Of a DNA stretch of 64,000 nt, positions 59,132-64,000 are shown in pieces. The first letter of the stretch is position 1. The number at the start of each line of letters is the position of its first letter. The DNA is taken from NCBI GenBank assembly GCA_016722525.1, contig JADKJB010000004.1, forward strand, positions 133,702-197,701, read 5' to 3'. The position numbers were made by a program, and so were the translations under genes. Source of the stretch: Bacteroidota bacterium. Lineage in GTDB: Bacteria > Bacteroidota > Bacteroidia > AKYH767-A > OLB10. Under the pieces are notes generated by a model that had not been told where the DNA came from, made no database searches, and was given only the letters and a program-made list of their open reading frames with translations.

Positions 59132-61257
59132 ATGTCAGATAGTATTGAACTTCCCGAAAACCAGCATAACTCAGCCGATAAACATCCTAGTATTGATACA
59201 GCTGCCATTGCAGGCATGTACCGCACCTGGTTTTTGGATTACGCTTCATACGTTATTCTCGAAAGAGCGGTGCCTTATATTGAAGATGGTTTAAAACCTG
59301 TCCAGCGACGGATTCTTCACTCTATGTATGAGATGGAGGATGGACGTTATAACAAGGTCGCCAATATTATTGGAAACACCATGAAGTATCATCCGCATGG
59401 CGATGCTTCTATAGGCGATGCGTTGATTCAGGTTGGACAAAAAGACCTGCTGGTTGATACACAAGGTAACTGGGGTAATATTCATACTGGCGACAGTGCA
59501 GCAGCATCTCGTTACATCGAAGCACGGTTATCGAAATTTGCTCTTGATGTTGTTTTTAATCCTAAAACAACTGTCTGGCAACAATCTTATGACGGTAGAA
59601 ACAGAGAGCCGGTTACCTTGCCTGTTAAATTTCCTTTGTTGCTTGCTATGGGTGTTGAAGGTATTGCTGTTGGTTTAGCAAGTAAAATTCTGCCTCATAA
59701 TTTCTGTGAATTGCTTCAGGCTTCTATAGATGTGATAAAAGGTAAAAGGCCTAATCTTGTTCCTGATTTTATTACCGGTGGTTTAGCGGATTTTTCTAAG
59801 TACAATGAAGGCCTCAGAGGAGGTCGAATCAGAGTGCGAGCCGTTATAGATAAAATAGATAAAAAAACTTTGGTAATTTCTCAAATTCCTTTTGGTACCA
59901 CTACCACATCTGTAATTGAGTCCATACTGGCAGCGGTTGAGAAAGGAAAAATAAAGATTAAAAAAGTTGAAGATAATACCGCTGCTCAGGTAGAGATTGT
60001 GATCAATTTGCACCCTGATGCTTCTCAGGATCCTGACAAGGCCATAGAAGCATTGTATGCATTTTCACTATGCGAGGTTTCAATTGCTCCGAATTCCTGC
60101 ATCATTGAAGAAGGAAGACCACGGTTTGTTGGTGTCAATGATATACTTGAAATTTCAACTAGAAATACAGTTGATTTGTTAAAACTGGAACTTGAAATTG
60201 CAAGAGAAGAAAAGAACAGGAATGGCACTACAGTTCACTGGAAAAAATCTTTATTGAGAAGCGAATCTACCGCGCCCTTGAGGTGTGCGAAACATGGGAA
60301 CAAATAATTGATACCATTGCAACAGGCCTTAAACCCTACCTGAAAATATTACGCAGACCGGTAACAGTTGAAGATATGGCCGGGTTAACCGAATTAAAAA
60401 TAAAAAGAATTTCCAGATTTGATTCTAACAAAGCAGAGGAAAAAATTGCTGCCATTGAAGCTGAACTCGCCAGAATCAATGATGACCTTGTTAATCTTAA
60501 AACTTATGCGATCAACTATTTCAAAGAGTTGTTGAAAAAGTTTGGCAAAGGCCGGGAACGTCGCACTCAGATCACTTCCTTTGAAACAATTATTGCTTCA
60601 AAAGTTATTGCTAATAATCAGAAATTATATGTTAACAGGCAGGAAGGCTTTGTAGGTTATGGCATGAAGCGTGATGAATTCATTTGCGATTGTTCCGATA
60701 TTGACGATATCATTGCTTTTACCGGTGATGCCAAATTTATGGTTTCACGAATTGATGAAAAAAAATATATGGGGAAGGATATTCGTCATATAGCCACATT
60801 TGAAAAAAACGAGGAAAGTAAAATTTATAACCTCATTTATCAGGATGGTCTCAAAGGCGCTATCATGGTGAAGCGATTTAATATATCCGGAATCACGCGT
60901 GATAAAGTATATGAACTAACAAAAGGCACAGAGGGATCAAAAGTCCTTTATTTTGCAATTTCCGGACCCGATAACGGTCCACGTGTAAATGTTGTTTTGA
61001 AACCTAGACCCAAGCTTAAGAATCTGAATCTTGAAGTTAAATTTAATGAGATTCTTATCAAAAACAGATCTGCAATTGGTATAGTTCTCACTAAATTTCC
61101 GATTGCTAAAATACGGGCTTTAGATGCGGCACCCAACAGTAGTTCAGGTCTGCCGGTTCCTGTTAAACCGGTAACATCACCTTCTCCCGCAACTAAAGAA
61201 GTTGCAAATCCAGAGGACAAAGGCAAACCAAAATCGCAAATAAAACTTGATTTCTGA
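59132..61257 (+). CDS. parC: DNA topoisomerase IV subunit A, frameshift near 60215, short C-terminus
   Basis: About 708 codons. Breakage-reunion domain with AVPYIEDGLKPVQRRILHSMYE, YHPHGDASIGDALIQVGQ and the catalytic Tyr128 in AAASRYIEARLSKFA. Near 60215 one base is missing in an AAAGAACAGG context; restored, it reads QEWHYSSLEKIFIEKRIYRALEVCETWEQ and runs on through GRERRTQITSF into beta-pinwheel blades (YVNRQEGFVGYGMK, VKRFNISGITRDKVYEL, IVLTKFPIAKI). After this last blade the protein ends in a Pro/Ser/Lys-rich 40-residue tail, while many Bacteroidota homologues carry more blades. The position matching GyrA Ser83 is Ala. Confidence 0.92.
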
Positions 61258-61263
61258 TTCAGG

Positions 61264-62462
61264 ATCAAAAAAAATTATCATCGTGCCAGAATTCAGATAA
61301 TCACATCGATTATCGAGGGATTTGATGGTAAATTGCCCTTTCACAGGTATCTCAAAAATATTTTCTTAAAGAACCGGAAGTACGGATCTCGCGACAGAAA
61401 AATTATTGCAGATTGGTGTTATGCTTTTTTCGATTAGGTAAAGCCCTTAATAAGCACGATTTTTTGACAAGATTGAGTGTGGGTTATTATCTTGTATGGC
61501 TTCAAAGATGATATGATAAATTTTTTTTCTGCGCAGCTTTTGGTTCAGATGTTATAGAATTGCAATCAGATTCCCTTCAAGAAAGGGTTCATACTATTGA
61601 GCGCAGGTATCCTGATTTCAGGATGGAGGATATTTGCTCTTTTCAATCCGGCATTTCTGATGGCTTACTTAGAAACAGGTTGGCCTTTTCCATCTTAACT
61701 CCTCCAAGAGTATGGATTAGAATGAATCAAAAAAGTCATGTACAGATTTTAGAAGAATTCAAAAATCTGAATATTAATTTTATTACAGATAGTCAATTGC
61801 CAAATGCACTGTCATTGAATCCTGGTGTGCATCTGGAGCCATTAATTACTTTTAAAAGTGGATTGTTTAAAGTACAGGATCGATCCTCCCAATTGGCAGG
61901 CAACAGGATTCCTGCAAAAGAGAGTGAGCAATGGTGGGATTGTTGTTGTGGAGCAGGAGGGAAGTCGTTGCAACTAATGGATCGGTTCCCCGGAATCAAA
62001 ATCACTGCTACAGATAGCAGGGCTTCAATTCTCGATAATTTTAGTTTGCGTTTATCCGAAAACGAACGACAAAAAGTAGGTCTTTATATTGCCGATCTGG
62101 AACAACCTCCGGGTGACTTATTTGAAGGTAAAATGTTTGACGGTATTATCGCAGATGTTCCTTGTTCTGGCTCCGGAACATGGGGAAGAACCCCAGAAAT
62201 GCTCTGCTATTTTGATGAAGATCAAATAGCGAATTTTGTTTTAAAACAACGAAAAATCTTGGTAAATGCCTTACCTTTTCTTAAAGTAAATGGTAAACTT
62301 ATTTATATCACATGCTCGGTGTTTAGGGCGGAAAACGAGGAAATGGTGGACTTTATTTCAACCTTACCGGGAATGCAGCTACAGGATAGTTCTATAATTG
62401 ATGGAATATCACAAAACTCAGATTCCATGTTTTACGCAATTTTCTCCCGTATTGCTGAATAA
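61264..62462 (+). CDS. RsmB/NOL1-NOP2-sun family rRNA m5C methyltransferase (frameshifted N-terminus)
   Basis: The C-terminal 300 codons (from about 61560) are intact: LAFSILTPPRVWIRMNQ, WWDCCCGAGGKSLQLMD (SAM loop), ATDSRASIL, IIADVPCSGSGTWGRTPE (motif IV Pro-Cys) and LIYITCSVFRAENEEMV (motif VI catalytic Cys). The preceding 300 bp, which would otherwise be non-coding, encodes the usual N-terminus in pieces: PFHRYLKNIFLKNRKYGSRD, KIIADWCYAFFRLGKAL. Breaks occur at the T-run 61425-61430, near 61500, and at the T8 run 61521-61528. No ATG is found after the parC stop, so the 5' boundary is a guess. Methylates a cytosine in rRNA. Confidence 0.8.
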
Positions 62463-62582
62463 AAGCGTACTATTCAAACTCAAAATTGGATTTTATTTAT
62501 AATTCTCATTTTTTGGGACACGGTAATTGTAAAAGCCCTAAATTTGATTTCCTAATTCTTTGAATCCAACTTAACTATAAAA

Positions 62583-64000
62583 ATGAAAAAATTTTACCTG
62601 GTCATTCTGGGGTTACTATTATCAACAATAGTTTCTGCCCAAAACTTTAATTTAACACTAAGATCTGTGCTTCCTTATGGGGTTTCACTATCTAATATTG
62701 GAGGTTTTGTTGATTCTCAAGGCAATGAATACGCATTGGTGGGCTATTATGAAGGCCTTTCTATCGTTGATGTAACAGATCCGGATAATCCAGTAGAGGC
62801 CTTCACTATTCCCGGTGCTCAATCGGATTGGCGCGAAGTGAAAATATGGGGGGATTACGCTTATGTTACTACTGAAGGCGGAAACCAGGGACTTCAAATT
62901 GTTGATCTGTCTGATCTGCCAAATTCTGTCAATTCAAAATATTGGGCTGGTAGCGGTGCCATTAATGGACAACTTGAAACTATTCATGCATTGCATATCG
63001 AAGATGCCCATGCCTATTTATTTGGCAGCAATTTATTCAATGGAGCAGCAATAATTATCGATCTGGTTGATCCCTGGAATCCTGTTTATAAAGGACATAC
63101 CCCGGGTCCCTATGTGCACGATGGTTATGTAAGGAATAACGTGCTCTATGCCGGACATATTTATGATGGATTTTTTGCAGTTTATGATGTAACAAATAAA
63201 GCTAATCCAATTCTTTTAGCTCACAGGAATACTCAAGCAATTTTAACACATAACACCTGGCTTAATGATGCCAGTTCGGTTTTGTTTACTACTGATGAAA
63301 CTAACGACTCCTACCTCACTTCCTATGATATTACCGATTTGGGTGATATTAAGGAACTGGATCGCTTTCAGCTAACTCCCGGTTCAGGTTCAATAGTTCA
63401 CAATACACACATTCTGAATGATTTTGCTGTAACATCATGGTATAAGGATGGGATCTCAATTACTGATGTTTCCAGACCCGCTAATATTATTTCTGTCGCA
63501 TCTTATGATACCTATATTCAGGGTACAGGAGGTGGCTTTAATGGGTGTTGGGGTGTATACCCTTTTCTGCCTTCAGGAACAATTGTTGTTTCCGATATCG
63601 ATAATGGTTTGTACGTACTTACTCCTACCTATACTCGCGCCTGTTATCTTGAAGGTATAGTTACTGATTCAATTTCAGGATTGCCACTTAACAATGCCAC
63701 TGTTGAAGTTTTAAGTGCTAATTTGACTAAAGTAACTAATTTGTTAGGTGAATATAAAACAGGTACTGTAACTCCGGGAACAGTATCCGTGCAAGTGTCA
63801 CGTGCAGGTTACGAATCAAAATAATTAATAATGTAATTTTGGTTAATGGTCAGTTAACAACTCTTGATGTACCACTTAATCCACTTACTGCATTTACTGC
63901 TTCAGGTCAGGTGATTGATGCTATATCAGGATTGCCTGTTCCGGGTGCGAAAGTTCAAATATTTAATGCGGGCTCTGATGATTTACTCACGACCGATGCC
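62583..64000 (+). CDS. LVIVD-repeat (choice-of-anchor B) secreted protein, 3' end outside window; frameshift at 63818-63821
   Basis: Signal peptide MKKFYLVILGLLLSTIVSAQ. Then about six LVIVD-type propeller repeats: LSIVDVTDPDNPVEAF, LQIVDLSDLPNS, IIIDLVDPWNPVYK, FAVYDVTNKANPILL, SYDITDLGDIKEL, ISITDVSRPANII. From about residue 355 a carboxypeptidase-regulatory-like beta-sandwich begins (LEGIVTDSISGLPLNNATVEV). An A4 run at 63818-63821 is one base short; restoring it gives GYESKIINNVILVNG and a second such sandwich (SGQVIDAISGLPVPGAKVQI) up to the window edge. A T9SS sorting domain is expected further downstream but not seen. Confidence 0.85.

Noticed and set aside
59132..61257. Identification as gyrA
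   Set aside because: Adjacent to a ParE-like 631-aa B subunit and lacking the GyrA-box type C-terminus; the paired arrangement fits topoisomerase IV.

Overview
The window is a chromosomal segment of a gliding-type Bacteroidota bacterium. This is inferred from type IX secretion (T9SS) C-terminal sorting domains of both type A and type B on several very large secreted proteins, a 43-copy SprB-repeat adhesin, a TonB receptor with an N-terminal carboxypeptidase-regulatory-like domain, DUF4199, OstA-like, GH92 and ComB genes, AT-rich intergenic DNA, and recurrent TAnnTTTG promoter elements (the Bacteroidota -7 box). No rRNA, tRNA, CRISPR array, prophage or intact insertion sequence was seen.

Layout. 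1-2062 (+): 3' end of purA and an OstA/LptA-like gene with an in-frame TAG. 2055-15308 (-): DUF4199 membrane protein and a giant adhesin of about 4,230 codons. 16044-23789: surface-glycan and housekeeping genes (formyltransferase, polysaccharide deacetylase, miaE, WbpM/CapD-like dehydratase, epimerase, glycosyltransferase, gcvT). 23934-29611 (+): comB, a zinc-dependent phospholipase C/S1-P1-like hydrolase embedded between peculiar 7-bp and 12-bp tandem arrays, a methyltransferase, aspA and a Sua5/YrdC gene. 29625-32916 (-): outer-membrane protein and an arsenic operon arsR-arsM-arsC-acr3 with a palindromic operator; acr3 carries an internal deletion. 33064-36615: DEAD-box helicase, fasciclin lipoprotein, Nramp-like transporter. 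37107-46614 (-): two T9SS type A proteins, the second about 2,649 aa. 46914-49947 (+): His/Cys-containing small protein plus TonB receptor, probably metal related. 50007-55270 (-): an N-glycan salvage operon (FucP-like permease, glycosylasparaginase, GH92 mannosidase). 55664-64000 (+): T9SS-anchored alpha/beta hydrolase lacking its nucleophile serine, parE, parC, an RsmB-like rRNA methyltransferase and a truncated LVIVD-repeat protein.

Reading caution. At least 13 genes are interrupted by single-base frameshifts (mostly one base short in A/T or C/G runs) or by in-frame TAG codons, although the protein reads on perfectly in another frame or past the stop. This density, including essential genes (parC, sua5), points to consensus sequencing errors rather than mass pseudogenisation, so genes are annotated across the breaks. 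The acr3 lesion is different: about 100 codons are missing.

Most unusual content: composite heptamer/dodecamer intergenic arrays of one related family at three places, and the internal organisation of the giant adhesin (a central strictly alternating two-type repeat block flanked by a third repeat type).
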